64,000 bases of DNA from Heracleum sosnowskyi (GCA_030848705.1 JAUIZM010000012.1:4280679-4344678), one strand, 5' to 3'. Shown: positions 1-12,153, counted from the first letter of the stretch. Numbers and translations are program-made. Notes: generated by a model from the letters alone, not told the origin.

Positions 1-1182
1 AAATTACCCCTTGGTTTGTCTACTTCTGATCCTCATCTTGTTTGCAAGCTTATTAAATCCCTTTATGGTCTTAAGCAAGCCTCCAGGGAATGGCACTCTA
101 AACTTAGCACTGCCTTGTTATCTAGAGGTTATTGTACTTCAAAGAATGACTCTTCTTTATTTTACAAGAAGACTGGTACTTCTGTATTATTTCTAGCAGT
201 CTATGTTGATGACATACTTGTGGTTGGTAATGATTTCTCTGAGGAACAGTCTATCAAACAGTACTTAGACTCTACCTTCAAGATTAAGGATTTAGGCCCT
301 TTACACTATTTCTTAGGACTGGAGTTTAATCCTGTTTCTGCTGGTATGGTTCTCACACAGAGAAAGTTCACCTTAGACTTGCTTGATTCCTTTGATTCTC
401 CAGATTTAACTCCTGTCATCAGCCCATTGGATCTTAATGTTAAGCTCTTACCAAATACTGGAGCACCTATTTCTGATCCTTCCCTTTATCGTACACTTGT
501 GGGTAAATTCAATTTCCTTACCAATACTAGACCAGATTTATCCTTTTCTGTCCAACATTTGAGTCAGTTTATGGCAGACCCTAGGCAACCACACTGGGAT
601 GCAGCTATTCATGTTATTCGATATCTAAAGTCTGATCCTAATAAAGGTTTACTTCTCAATAATTCTCCAAGCTTCAGTATTGAAGCCTATTGTGATGCAG
701 ATTGGGCTGCCTGCTCACACACCAGAAAGTCAGTTTCAGGTTTTGTTATTTTACTTGGTGGCAGTTTAATTTCTTGGAAATCAAAGAAACAGCATACTGT
801 TTCTTTGTCCTCAGCTGAATCTGAATACAGGTCATTAAGGAGGATTACTGCAGAAATTGCTTGGCTTTCCCGCTTGTTAACTGATTTAGAAGTTCCTGAT
901 GTTATTCCCATTCCAGTAAAATGTGATAGCCAAGCTGCTATATATATTGCTAAGAATCCAGTTTTTCACGAACGAACGAAACATATTGATATTGATTGTC
1001 ATTTCGTTCGTGAAAAATTAGCATCTGGGTTGATTTCTTTGAGCTATGTACCGACCACAACACAACTTGCAGATGTTCTTACTAAACCCCTGACAGGATT
1101 ACAACATCATGCCATTCTTAGCAAGCTGGGTGTGAATTCCTCACCCTCCATCTTGAGGGGGGGTGTTGGTAATATTACTTAG
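1..1182 (+). CDS. pol: Ty1/copia pol, C-terminal part (reverse transcriptase and RNase H), cut by window edge
   Basis: The frame is open from base 1, so the N-terminal part lies outside the window. It carries the copia RT signature SLYGLKQA near residue 20 and the catalytic YVDDILV box near residue 70. RNase H follows, with YCDADWA, SSAESEY and the CDSQAA and TKHIDIDCHF blocks, and the frame stops at TAG 1180-1182. The enzyme copies retrotransposon RNA into cDNA. The visible part contains no premature stop or frameshift, so the element may be fairly young. The stop codon lies just inside the 3' LTR. The lineage (Ale/Retrofit-like by feel) cannot be settled from the C-terminus alone. Confidence 0.93.
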   Translation, partial: KLPLGLSTSDPHLVCKLIKSLYGLKQASREWHSKLSTALLSRGYCTSKNDSSLFYKKTGTSVLFLAVYVDDILVVGNDFSEEQSIKQYLDSTFKIKDLGPLHYFLGLEFNPVSAGMVLTQRKFTLDLLDSFDSPDLTPVISPLDLNVKLLPNTGAPISDPSLYRTLVGKFNFLTNTRPDLSFSVQHLSQFMADPRQPHWDAAIHVIRYLKSDPNKGLLLNNSPSFSIEAYCDADWAACSHTRKSVSGFVILLGGSLISWKSKKQHTVSLSSAESEYRSLRRITAEIAWLSRLLTDLEVPDVIPIPVKCDSQAAIYIAKNPVFHERTKHIDIDCHFVREKLASGLISLSYVPTTTQLADVLTKPLTGLQHHAILSKLGVNSSPSILRGGVGNIT

Positions 1183-1437
1183 CACAATATTTATTACTGT
1201 AAATATTGTATTCTTCATTTACAGCTGTAAATACTAGTTAGTTAGTTAGTTAGATTTAACAAACTTTCCCGCCAACTATGGCTTGTATATAAACTTGTAA
1301 TGCTTTCTTTTCCAGTATCTGTAACATTCCACAATGAGTAAACTTTAGTTTCTCTCTCGCTCTCTCTCTCTCGTTCTCTCGCTCTCTCTCTTTCTCTCAT
1401 ACATATTACTGCAAATACACTAAATTTACAACTAACA
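1164..1437 (+). repeat. 3' LTR of the left-edge copia element
   Basis: A purine tract with seven G (1151-1163) precedes TGTTGGTAAT, which I take as the LTR start. The LTR ends ACTAACA, giving inverted TGTT and AACA ends, and is about 274 bp long. It holds a CT-rich microsatellite at roughly 1348-1400, a tandem GTTA run near 1239-1253 and a TATA-like stretch (TTGTATATAAAC) near 1283. The matching 5' LTR and the target duplication partner are outside the window, so the right boundary rests on the terminal motif only. Confidence 0.75.
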
Positions 1438-2189
1438 AGTAGTAATTAAATATTTTGAAAAATATCTTGTTGACACATAACTGATTTTCAAATTAAAAAA
1501 TGATCTAATTCAAGCCAAACTCGAGTTGAAAGTAAAGTTATATTTCGAATCGAGCAATTTAAACTCTATTTATTAAGCAAGCTTAAATTCGATTATTATA
1601 CTTTTTCAAGTTCTAGTTGTAATAAATTATTTAAACTGGGATGAATATTAACGAGTTCATGTATCATCCACATTATTTTTTAAATTGTTAACTTATTATT
1701 TTATCAATAATTTTTTTTCTATTGTATTTATTAAATTATTAAAACACGACCCTTTTTGAAATTCGGGATAAACTATGATCATCGATTTGTAAATTTGAAA
1801 GTGTAGCCATTATTTTGAAACTCAATAAAATATAAAATGTTTGGCCATCGATTTGCAAATTTGAAACTGCAGCCACTATTTTGAAACTGGATATAAAGTA
1901 TAAAATTTGACCACCGAAATGCAATGGACTCAAGATATTGATAATCTTTTCAAAACCTTTGCAGCTACTCTCTTCATCGCCATATTTTTGAACAAGAGAA
2001 CAAAAACACTAATGTTAATATTAGGATATATAAAAAAGCAAATCAAATATTTTTTGTTGAATATTTATTTTCCATTTATTTTGTTTATTCATAAATTAGA
2101 AAAATGAGTAATTAAGTACCCAATATATTAAACTCAAATCAAACACAATCTCATGAAAATTTTCAAAAATCTACCTTAAACGTACTTAT
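1438..2189. other. AT-rich intergenic stretch with a 66-bp imperfect direct repeat
   Basis: I see no gene. Around 1775-1915 a block with the core ATCGATTTG (1781 and 1847) is repeated in tandem with a 66-bp period. The short open frames here are products of that repeat and of low GC content. Confidence 0.5.
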
Positions 2190-3052
2190 TGTAACATCCC
2201 GCACTTTTTAGGAATATTAGTCCAAGTAAAAGTACAATATAAAATTAAAACTTGAAAATTATATGACAAAAACTACTAAAATTTTATTAAAACTTAAATC
2301 ACATAACACAAAGAGCAACTAACCAAAATAATACAAGTGTCGAACAAATAAAAATCATCCAAAAGAGCTCCTCGAAAATTCGATAATCCGAACAAAATCT
2401 GAAAAATTAAACGAGTGAGCTAAAAAGCCCAGTAAGTAACTAACCAAACGAACCAGTCGGATCAAATCCAATAAAATTTAATATACAATATAAAACAACC
2501 GTTTTTAGAAATTCATACTTACGAAATGATAAATTTTAAACCACTAGTCTAGACTAAAGTCACTACAAACCGGTGACAAGGTCTAGAATTTCAGAAGTCA
2601 CAGTAAATAAATTGGTTATGCGGTCCATAAGAGTTAGTATTGCGTCCCTCACTAAGTTATGAGGAGGAGGTATATCAAAATTTAGTTCCGGAACTACGCA
2701 GATATTAAGGGGTTCAGATCATGGACTAAACTGCGTTGTCAAAACTCGTATTTTTTTTTTTACTAAAATCAAAATTCTTACTCTTTCAAAATAATTGCAC
2801 TTAGACCCAAATTTTCATATCAATAAAATAGAGTAAAAGAATAATCATATATAATTTCGGAATTTAAAACGTATAAATATAATTTCAAAAACAAACCAGA
2901 AAATTCGAATGAAAAACTTATCTCAATATCAATGCATACCCTAAAAAAATAAAAACATAACAAACCCTAAATATTAATAATAGCCCTTTAATTTTATTTA
3001 TATCAAATAACCTAACTAAATAAAAATCATTAAAAAAAATCAGGATGTTACT
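2190..3052 (+). mobile_element. Solo LTR, 863 bp, with 5-bp target duplication CTTAT
   Basis: The stretch begins TGTAACATCC and ends GGATGTTACT, a near-perfect terminal inverted repeat whose last base has changed from the expected A. It is flanked by CTTAT at 2185-2189 and 3053-3057. There is no reading frame, primer-binding site or second LTR, so this is best read as a solo LTR left by recombination between two LTRs. The family is probably gypsy, because TGTAACATCCCG starts are common there. Orientation is uncertain, since both ends fit the TG..CA rule. Confidence 0.75.
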
Positions 3053-3957
3053 CTTATTCTCTTTGAAGAAAATATTTTAAAATAAATGAAAATAAAATAT
3101 TTTACAACCATATTAATATGATATCATTAAAAAATTATTAAAATCGTAATTAGCCAATAAATTATTTGTAAGGCTCTGTTTGGAGGAGTTGTTAAACAGT
3201 ACTCTGCTGTTGAAAAAAGTGATGTTAAATATAAGTGTTGTTACGAAAATTAAATAGTTGTTTTGTCATATTTTTAATATTTGTATATTTTGCAGTATAA
3301 TATAAAAACTTTATGTTTTTGTTGAGTTTTGATGTTGAAACCAACTGTTTTCTGCAATCTTTTTTTAAAAATATAGGATATGCTTTCTCTTAAAGAAAAA
3401 TCTACCATCAGAACATGACAGATGGGACCAAGTTACAAAAAATAAATTCAAACCAACATTAAATCACTATAATAGTATTTATTATATTTTCATGTCAATT
3501 CCAATCCAACATTATAATAATGTCACAAGAACAATAAATTTGGTGTCAAAAAGTACATTTGGTGTTACCAAAATGGTGTCTTTCAAAACTCTGTCTATAC
3601 AATCCAATTTTTGGGCTTTACTATTACGGAACTATAAAAATATAATAATAATCCAAAAATACGTTAAAAAGAATATGTGCTTTGAACGGGTATTAAGCTA
3701 GTAAGTTTAATAAGACATAAAGGGAAAAAAGTTATTTTGTTAATAAATATAAAATACGTGTCAAGCAGAGTAAAAACTGTAAAGAAATGAGAGGAACATA
3801 GAAAGTATATAATATTTTCAATTACGAAGAAACTAAAATTTTGAAACTAATAAAATAAAAAATACAATGACATGTCGTTGATGGAATTCAAACATAGATA
3901 TATTTTTTGTAGTTTTAAAACTAATGATAAAAATATCGGCGGTATTCGAAATTCAAA
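3053..3957. other. AT-rich intergenic DNA, no gene seen
   Basis: Only short open frames occur. Near 3171 the phrase GGCTCTGTTTGGAGGAG resembles the start of hAT-type miniature elements, but I could not find a partner end, so no element is called. Confidence 0.4.
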
Positions 3958-4172
3958 TCTATACTATATTATTAAAGACGAAACATTAAAAGTTTGGTAG
4001 TCGGACGGTAGTCGATAGTTTGGACTGAGCTATATGTACTTTAATAACTTGGATCTACTCATTTTAATTTTTTATGTGTTTTTATATTTACAACTTATTA
4101 TACGATTTTATGTATTTTAACAACTTGGGTTTACACCTTTTAACATTTTATGGGTTTTCAATTAAAAACTTA
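3958..4172 (+). mobile_element. Helitron 5'-end fragment
   Basis: The sequence starts TCTATACTATATTATTAAAG directly after an A, as Helitron 5' termini do, and continues with GACGAAACATTAAAAG. The same phrase recurs inverted at 5315-5350. No 3' hairpin with CTRR end was found in this orientation before the reverse-oriented element begins at 4173, so this is probably a fragment interrupted or truncated by a later insertion. Confidence 0.55.
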
Positions 4173-5350
4173 CAAGCATATAACCCGTGCAACGCACGGA
4201 CGACTTTAATATTAATTTTGAAATTTACTTTTAAATTTTTTGAGATTTTAGTACTTCTGAAAATGCTATCTTTTTAAAAAGAATTAAAAGTACTACTTTA
4301 ATACTTTAAATCTAAATTTTTTTTATAGATTTTATAATAGTTTATTAGCTTAGTAAGCATGTCAGTAAAGATAACCGTCAAAATTATGAATATATTTTGT
4401 TGTAATACATATAAATATAAATATTTTCTAAAAAATGGTCGTGTTTTTGAATTCTAAGTAAAATATAATTAAAAGAGTTTGTAGTTATGTTATATATGTG
4501 AGAAAATCGAAAATCAAAACTTTCAATGTTTCGACTATTATATAATAGTACATACAGATAGATTAAATATAATAAATTGCCGAAAATTGAAATCAAAACT
4601 TTCAATGTTTTGGCTATTATATAATAGTATAGTATAGATAGACAGAAATTTTAGTTAAAAATATAAAAAAGAATATACACTTTGTTAGTTAGAAAATATA
4701 AAAAAGAATATACGCTTTGGGAAAAAAAAGCTAATCGGTTAGTTATTAGTAATTACAAATATTATTATTTTATTTCATTAAAAATAACCGCCCGTGATAT
4801 TTTTGGAAAATGAGAGGTTTTAGTTAGAAAAAATAGAAAAGTAAAAATTTTAGTTAGAAAATATAAAAAAGAATAATTATTATATTATTATTTTATTTTA
4901 ATAAATGAAACTGTCTGTAATATTTTTGGAAAAAGAGAGGTTTTAGTAAGCAAAAATAAAAAACTTACATGTTTGAGTTAAAAAAGGTAATTGCCCGTCA
5001 TATTTTTGAAAAAGTAAGGGATTTTTCAGAAGAAATAAAAAAAGAAATATATTTTAGGTGTAAAAGGTAATTGGTTATAAATAGGTAATATTATTATTTA
5101 ATAATATTTTTTATAAATAAGTAAGGGTAATTAAGTAAAAAAACGAAGTACAATTAAGTAAGGGCAATTAAGTAAAATCACAAAATACCAAAAAATATTT
5201 AGTATTATATCCAATGGCTCTCATTAATTTAATTTAAAAGATCTAACGGTTAGAGATTGGATTACCAAACTATGGAGGACCAGACTACAAACCGACTATC
5301 AACGGACTACAAAAACTTTTAATGTTTCGTCTTTAATATAATAGTATAGA
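4173..5350 (-). mobile_element. Non-autonomous Helitron(s) in reverse orientation with several 5' ends
   Basis: Read on the minus strand, the 3' end is at 4173. A hairpin CCGTGC/GCACGG around 4185-4199 is followed by GGGTTATATGCTTG and then T, the usual Helitron 3' structure with CTTG in place of CTAG. Minus-strand 5' TCTATACTAT-like termini occur at 5350, 4638 and, degenerate, 4558. Each is followed inward by an ACATT(A/G)AAAG phrase. Either a 1178-bp element contains older copies, or alternative 5' ends share one 3' end. There is no Rep/helicase coding, so mobility would have depended on an autonomous relative. Confidence 0.6.
4645..5170. repeat. Degenerate AT-rich short repeats inside the Helitron region
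   Basis: The phrase TTTAGTTAGAAAATATAAAA and variants recur at about 4650, 4685, 4845 and 4990, mixed with GTCATATTTTTGGAAAA variants near 4795, 4915 and 4997. The units are uneven in spacing, so this is an internal, decaying repeat rather than a clean tandem array. Confidence 0.45.
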
Positions 5351-6200
5351 TAATACTATATTATTAATGACGAAACATTAATAGTTTAATTGGTTGATAC
5401 AATTTTTTTGATAATTCGTGTTTTTACTTAATTGATCTAACAATTATTGATTAATTAAACTATACCTAATTCAAAACTAATAAAACGTACCCTATAATAT
5501 AGCACAGATGGACATGTCGTAGTGCATAGTATCAAGTAATCATTTTTGGAGCTTGCATGATTTTCCTTTTAAGCTTTGCATCACCGTCGACTTGTATGTT
5601 ATCCTGTATTATTTGACATCAATATTGGTCTTACAGCGGCACAACTTAAAGGCAGTGCATTGATGATTTGGTGAGATGCGGTCGGTCACTATTAAGCTTA
5701 TCGTATAAGCATCTATATAATCTTAATTCCTGAACACAAATAATTTGGAAAATGACCTTTTTTATTCTTTTTATTTTTAAATCTTAAGCTTCTGTTCTGG
5801 ACATTATCGTCAGTTTACATGCTTTCTGGGTCACTCATTTCTAAATGGGTCGGATCTTTCTAATTTCCATTCACAAATTCACCAGATCCTAGAACTAAAT
5901 TCATGTGAATGGGTATTCCCGAATTTCATCCACAATTTCAGCATCCAAGGAGGAACAATTCACGATTATACAAATCCGGATATATGCAAATCCTTGAATC
6001 TATCAATTGTAGTAATTTAACCCTCCTTTTTAATAAAACTTATCAATTTCCTTCTGGAGCTCCTTCTTATTTGCTATGTGTCTGTGTTGTTTGAATGACT
6101 GAACTAATGTGCCTGAATAATGAATCTGTAATCCATATTGCATACTTGTGAATGGTGTTTATTGAGTTAAGTATATTAATGACAACATACATTAAATTTC
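5351..6200. other. Intergenic DNA between the Helitron cluster and the outer giant copia remnant
   Basis: I see no intact gene. At 5351-5390 there is another Helitron-like phrase (ACTATATTATTAATGACG) without a clean TC start. At about 5631-5690 one frame reads like a short piece of retrotransposon gag with an internal stop, but it is too short to call. The left end of the giant element remnant lies somewhere near 6110-6200 and has no recognisable terminus. Confidence 0.4.
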
Positions 6201-6702
6201 TTGACAGTTACTGTTTTTCCTCAAACGTTACTGTCATCAAGAAAAGAACTGTCACAGAATCTCATGACAGTTAGTTTCTTGACAGCAGTAAATAACATAC
6301 TGTCAAGAGCTTTAAAAAATACTGTCATTGAAGTACTTAACGATGAAAGTAAGTTTTTCGCGACAGTGTTACTGTCAAGACAAACCTACTGTCATCACCC
6401 AAATGTCACTAACAGTTTGTTCCAGCGCACAGGTTACTGTCAACACTAGTGGACCGTTAAAACTGCTAATTCAAGCTCCACGTTGACAGAAATTAAAGGG
6501 AGTAACCCAAGTGGTGGTGTTATTGGGTATTAGCACGATTCCAAATATCCCATTTTTCAGCATAACGCTTGAACTGTCCTTTATACATCAGTTAATCAGA
6601 CAAGACCAAACCTGACACAGAACAACCAAAAGCAAAAAAAACTTTCTGCTGAATTTCTCTCTCTACTCACTCAGCTCACTCATTTTCTCTCTCATACCAA
6701 CA
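6201..6702 (+). promoter_or_regulatory. Leader of the outer post-pol gene with a dense TGACAG/CTGTCA cluster
   Basis: Between 6203 and 6489 I count eleven TGACAG or CTGTCA hexamers in both orientations, far more than chance would give. A pyrimidine-rich, CTCA-rich leader follows (6650-6700), then AACAATGGC at the start codon, which matches the plant start consensus. By position it corresponds to the pol-to-post-pol spacer of the inner element. I infer that it promotes a separate mRNA for the downstream gene. A TATA-like TTTATACATC lies near 6579. Confidence 0.5.
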
Positions 6703-9700
6703 ATGGCACCCAAACAATCAATTTCTCAGACCAACTTTGCTGGCATCTACTCTCCAAGTGACGCTGGTGAAGAATTCAAAGGGCTTATCTCTTTCCTGAA
6801 TAAGTCCTATCTCGGGTATGCTATCACCTCAAATCATGTTCTTGACCTAGACAGGATTGAGAACTTCTGGGAGTCTGCTGTTGCTCAAGAAGATGGAGAT
6901 CATACCACCATCCAGTTCAAAATCAAAGAGCACAATTACACTCTCACTATTCAAGGCATCAATGCAGCTCTAGGAATTGCACTTGAACCAGGAAAGACCT
7001 ACACAGAGCTAGCCAGTGATGAGACCTTAAGAAAGCTTTTCTTGAAAATTGGGTATTCAGGACCCATTCTTGAAGAGGGAACAACAAAATGGTACCCTTC
7101 TGGTGAGATGGACATGAAGTATTTGAGAAAGGAATGGAGCATGATTCTTGATGTTATGATGAAGGTGTTTTCCACAAAGACTACTGGTTGAAATGGAATC
7201 CCCACTTACACCAGGAAGCTCACTCACTCTCTTGTTCATGGGTACAAGGTGGATGTTGGAAAGCTACTCATGGCACACCTCAAGGCTGACATAGGTAAGA
7301 AGGTAACTCTCCACCCTCGCTTTCTCATGTTGTGCATTAATTCCTTATGTGATTTTGATGAAAATGCCCCTCATTTAGAGGTGTGCAGTGTTTTGAAAAG
7401 AAATACACACACATTTCTCACATCACAGAATTTAAATGCACATATTCCACTCTGCTTCACCAAACACATGGTTGATCAAGTGCCTGACCTTGATTTTCCA
7501 TTGCCCTCTGGGCATGACACCTTCACTCTTGAGGGTGAGGCTGGATTAGACCCAAATTCAGCTAACCGCCATTCTACACCATACACCCAGCCTAGGTTCT
7601 CTAGAATTCACAAAGTACAGAGACAAGCTTTACAAGAATCCAGAAAAAGATCCCTAGCAACTGATGTTGGTGGTAGTGCTAAGAGTCAAGAGGGAGTTCC
7701 TGCACCTAGTGCAGTAAATAAGGAAGGTAGTCAAACAAAACCCACAGTGGTTCCTCTTGAGCCTAAGAAGAAGAGAGCTAAGGGTAGTAAACACCTCCCT
7801 AGATGTTTTTTCTCAACAAGGGACATCTATTGAAATTGGCAGGTCTCCCAAGGCACCCTGTACAGAGTCTGCACAACCTCATGTTCCAACTCATGATGAG
7901 CCTCCACTTGCAGCAACACACATGGAGTCAGGACACAGTGAGGACTTCACTTCCCAAATTGATGCTTCACAAGTTCCATCTATGGAGCAGCCATTATTCT
8001 CTTTTACACTTTCACCTTCTTACTTCCCTACTCACTCATTTGTTTCTTCTCCACAACCTAGAGAGAGGGACAGTCCCAACCCTTCAGGTTTTGATCATCC
8101 ATCTCCAATCATGGATGAGCCCTCATCTAGTGGTCCACAAGAACCCATTTCTCAAAGTGAGATGGACATCACTCCTTCAAACACTGAGAAAGAACAAGGT
8201 GCAACTTTGCCAGAAAGTGAAACATCCAGTGCCTTGTTCAATCTCCAAGGAGCATCTTACCTAAGGGAAGATGCTGTCACAGCCTCAGCTGCTGTCAAGG
8301 ACTCTGGTAATGTTGCTGTCACAGGTGAACCCGCTGTCAAAGACTCAGTCAAAGTTGCTGTCACAACCAATCCTGTTGTCCTAACTGCAAAGGAACCTAC
8401 TGTCAATCTTTCAGCTGACAGTAACATTTCTGGCAAAGCTAATGTCACCTCTGCACAACCTGATTTTGATGCTGTAACTATTGAGGATATCTCTGATGAT
8501 GATGTGTCACTGTCTCAGTTCTTAAAGGTACATTCTAAACCATCTCTTTCAATGCATGTAAGTACTGCTCATACCCATGCATCTAGGTTGAGTGAGGGTG
8601 TGCAAAAGAACAGAGAGATAAAAGAAAAGAGAGGTGAGCATAAAAATGAGAGGTAGCCAAATGAGCTGGCAAAAGGTGAGGGACTTGAGCATGTCCAGAG
8701 TGAACTTGAGGGAGCCCTAAATGTTCAGGCACTAGGCCATGAGAGTTCTTCTGTGAGGGGTGATGAGATCACTCGGAAAAACACTGAGAGTGTGAGAACC
8801 CCAACAGCCTCCATGCCCCATTCATTCCCTTCCCCTCCAAGAAGGTTCAGAACTGGTGGCCCCTCTACTGATCACAGACTGGAAGTCCTAGAGCACAGGT
8901 GTCTCTCCATGGAAACTAAGCTTGACAGTCTGTCTACCATGGTGGCCTCTGATTTCTCTAGTATTCAGGATGCCATTCAGGTTCTATCTGTAAGTATTGA
9001 TGCTGCCAACTTACCTAAGGGGGAGAAAAGGGCAAAATCAGAATTTGTCCCCAAGCAAGATGCTGCAACTCAGGGGGAGCCTGTTTCTAAGGAGGAATCA
9101 AGGAGTAAGGGGGAGCCTACAGCTAAGGGGGAGTCAGTATCTGCAAAGAAGAAAAGGGGAGCAAAAGGAGATTCAGGGAGCAAGGGGGAGCAAGAAGCTG
9201 AAACTCTATTTGAGTATGAGATGGCTGGAGAAACAGTGCTAATATCTAAAGAAGCACTGGAGGCAATACAAGGGAAAGCTCTATCCAAAAGACCAGCACT
9301 ACCTCCTGTGACAATCAGAGAGCCAACTTCAAAACCAAAGGAAAGTGCACTTGAAAAGAAATGGAGAGAGCAAGAGGAGAAAAATAGGCTGAGAAAAGGA
9401 AAAGACAAGATGCTTGAATACATCTTGTCAGGAAACATATGGAGTGAAGGAACAGAGTTTAGTCAGGAGGAGGCTAATGCTTTGATGATTGACTATAGGG
9501 AGAGCACACTGCATAATCATGATGATGACTTTAGTAGAATAGTTGAGGAGGCAATGTTGGAACCAAGTAGAAGATTGCGTAACTGCTCAACTCTACTAAA
9601 GAAGAAAATCATAAGTGTCTGTGTGAAGATCAATGAAGGAAAGAGGTGGGCTATTTATGTGTATTTGGACAATGGCATATCTATATTCATCACTATGCAA

Positions 9701-11577
9701 CTGTTGCAGAATCTTCCAGCAAAGGTGTTGACTGTGATGAAATCCAAAGTCAAGGCAAATCATACATCCTTCAATGAGATTCTGCAATTGCAAATGTTGA
9801 ACTTAATCTCAGAGAAACTTCCAGAAGTCTACACCAATCCATTTTGTGTCTACTATGCAACTACCACAAGGAATGGTAGCAGGAGATGTGCATACATGAG
9901 TCTAGGAGGCACTTACACAATGGAATCAAGGGAAATACTGAAGGTGCTAGACATGATTCTTAACTCCAAAGCCAACAAGGAAAGAGTTCTTGCTGTCAAA
10001 GCAATTCACAAATTGCTTGTGAAGAGAGACAAGGAACTGAGCTCTATAGTGAAGAAAATGATCTCCAAAGCAAACTCCAAAAGAGCTGATCAAGGTGAAA
10101 GCTGCTCTTATGATATCTCTTTTGATGGTGATGATGAGTTGGATGGAAGTGGAGGAACTGGAGTAGCAGGAAATGCTAGTGGAAGCACTTTTGGGAATGC
10201 TGGAACTAAATCCCAGGAGGAAAACAAAGAAGAAGCTCCTGTGCAAGAAAAGAAAGATGCTGGAGTTACAGAAGAAGAGGAGTCTGAGTTATTTGAAGCT
10301 TTGGTGGCAAATATATTGAGATGTGTTGTTGACAGTATAAATGCTAAAAAAGATATTGTCACCAAAGAAGCTGTCAAAGATGACACTGTCATGAAAGATG
10401 CTGTCATGAAAGACACTGTCGAAGAAGATGCTGTCAAGGATGAGATCAAGCCACCTGTCAAACCTGAGAGGACAAAATCCCTAGCAAGGGTTTGGTTGTC
10501 TAGACAGGAGCCTGAACCTGAGGATATTATTAAAGCAAGGAAAGGAAAGACAAAATACTCAGGAAAGGAAAAGGCCACTGGATTTGGCAGAAACTTGAAG
10601 AGATCAATTCAAATCAAACACCTCAATAATCTTGAACTATTTCATGCCAAATCTAAAGAAACCAGGAATGTTGAAGTGGAGTTGGGTGACAATCAGGAGG
10701 CAAACATGTACACTCTATGGTGGGAATTCATCATAGAAGCTGAGTCAATCTCTGTGAATGATATTCCTATGATTGTAAGAACAAAAGTCAGGAGAAGGAT
10801 TGATTACTTTCTTTTGGTCAGAATGGTGGAGCTTCTCCAAAGCTATGACAATGTACCTAACAGTGTCATGAAACATGTTCTGAAGTACAAGGATGAAAGG
10901 GATATGGAATTCTATCAGAAGTTTGGTATGTTTGAAGATTATGATGATGCTAATATTGCTCACTTGATGGAGGAGTCTGATGAGAAAATAGCTGGGTATG
11001 AAGATGATCTTCCTGAAGTAGAGGTGCCAGCCCAACCAAGTTAAGAAGGACCTTCAAATCCAACAGGGAAAGAGACTGCTGAAGATATGGAAGCTTCACT
11101 CTTAAATAAATGCAAAGAAGCAAACAAAGTGGAGATTGAAGGACCCAATTACCAATCCTGCATGCTAGAGAATCCTCTAAGGATCAAGTTCATAAGGGAA
11201 GAGATCCCTGTGAGAAGCTTTCATAAGCTCAAAACAAGTGCCTTGAAAGACTTACTCTACATGGTAATTGGATCAACTCATTCATTAGAACAGCTGTATT
11301 CTTTTGAGATTGAGGATATTCTTCAGAGAAGAAAGGGTGAGAACTCAAAGCTGGACAAATCTAGAAGAAAAACCCTGAATGCATATCCTGGAAGAAGATT
11401 TAAACTTGTTGAAGGCAAATTGAAATTCAGAACCTATGCCTTTGGTCAAGAATTATGGACAGATCTTCAGGATGCTAAAGTATGTCTCTCCAAAGAAGTC
11501 CAAAAGTACATTGATGAGATTGAAGATGATGCCATCTCTCCTGATGAAAAAGCACTGGTGGAAGGACTCAAGGAAGT
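6703..11577 (+). pseudogene. Post-pol gene of the outer giant copia, broken by stops and a frameshift
   Basis: This non-gag-pol gene begins MAPKQSISQTNF. The first 160 residues resemble the start of the inner element's post-pol gene, with matching blocks around FW(E/N)xAV, a QF(K/E) strand, a (T/Q)LxIxxI(N/E)xAL helix, and KKEW or RKEW. A Ser/Thr/Pro-rich low-complexity part follows, then a coiled-coil-like part near 8865-9000 and a Lys/Glu-rich tail. In-frame stops lie at 7189-7191 (TGA), 8654-8656 (TAG) and 11042-11044 (TAA), and a frameshift lies near 7790. The frame then runs open to the insertion point at 11577 and finishes at 27290. Function is unknown. The N-terminus recalls plant transposon-associated domains found next to other copia elements. 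Confidence 0.7.
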
Positions 11578-12138
11578 TGTTAGATCAGGATTCAATGATC
11601 GTCAGGATCTAGACTCAACTGATCAGGATTGCTGACGTCATCAGTATTTGCTCAAGCGTCAGTATCAGGATTGCTATCAGGATTTCTATCAGGACTGTGA
11701 TCAGGATTGATCATCAGGACTGGAAGCTGATCAGGATTACAACTTTGAGTTATTTATGGAGTCTATTTAAATAAGGAAAGTTATTTGTCGGTTCCTAGTT
11801 TATAGGAATGAAGCTGTCGGTTAGATAAGTATCAATATAGTTGGTAATTGATTTGGACTTATCTTGTAATCGATAGAGAAGCTGTGTAGTATATAAACAC
11901 AGTTTAGGTTTTGATTACGTACAGAACAATACGGTTAATCAATCACATACATGAGTATCTTGTAACCGAGAAGCTCTCAAGAACATCAGAATTTCTTGAG
12001 AGAGTTTGTAACAGTTTACATCAGATTTATTAAAGCTGTTATTATTCTTTCATATTTGTGATTCATAATTTATTAAGTCGAGAATCTTATACAATTGTAT
12101 TCAACCCCCTTTCTACAATTGATTATTACTGGGCAACA
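11578..12138 (+). repeat. 5' LTR of the inner giant copia (561 bp)
   Basis: It begins TGTTAGATCAGG and ends GGGCAACA. The first 170 bp hold eight TCAGGAT or TCAGGAC motifs. A TATA-like GTAGTATATAAACAC lies near 11886-11900 and would drive genomic RNA. The end of U5 has the run TTCAACCCCC, a motif also present at the end of the outer LTR. Confidence 0.9.
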
Positions 12139-12140
12139 AT

Positions 12141-12153
12141 TGGTATCAGAGCA
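12141..12153 (+). other. Primer-binding site for initiator tRNA-Met
   Basis: TGGTATCAGAGCA begins two bases after the 5' LTR. This is the usual plant copia site complementary to the 3' end of initiator methionine tRNA. Confidence 0.9.

Noticed and set aside
3171..3350. hAT-like MITE start (GGCTCTGTTTGG)
   Set aside because: No inverted partner or target duplication was found within a few hundred bases.
5631..5690. Short piece that reads like retrotransposon gag (AAQLKGSAL then a stop)
   Set aside because: Fewer than 20 codons with a stop and no neighbouring homology that I could see; could be chance.
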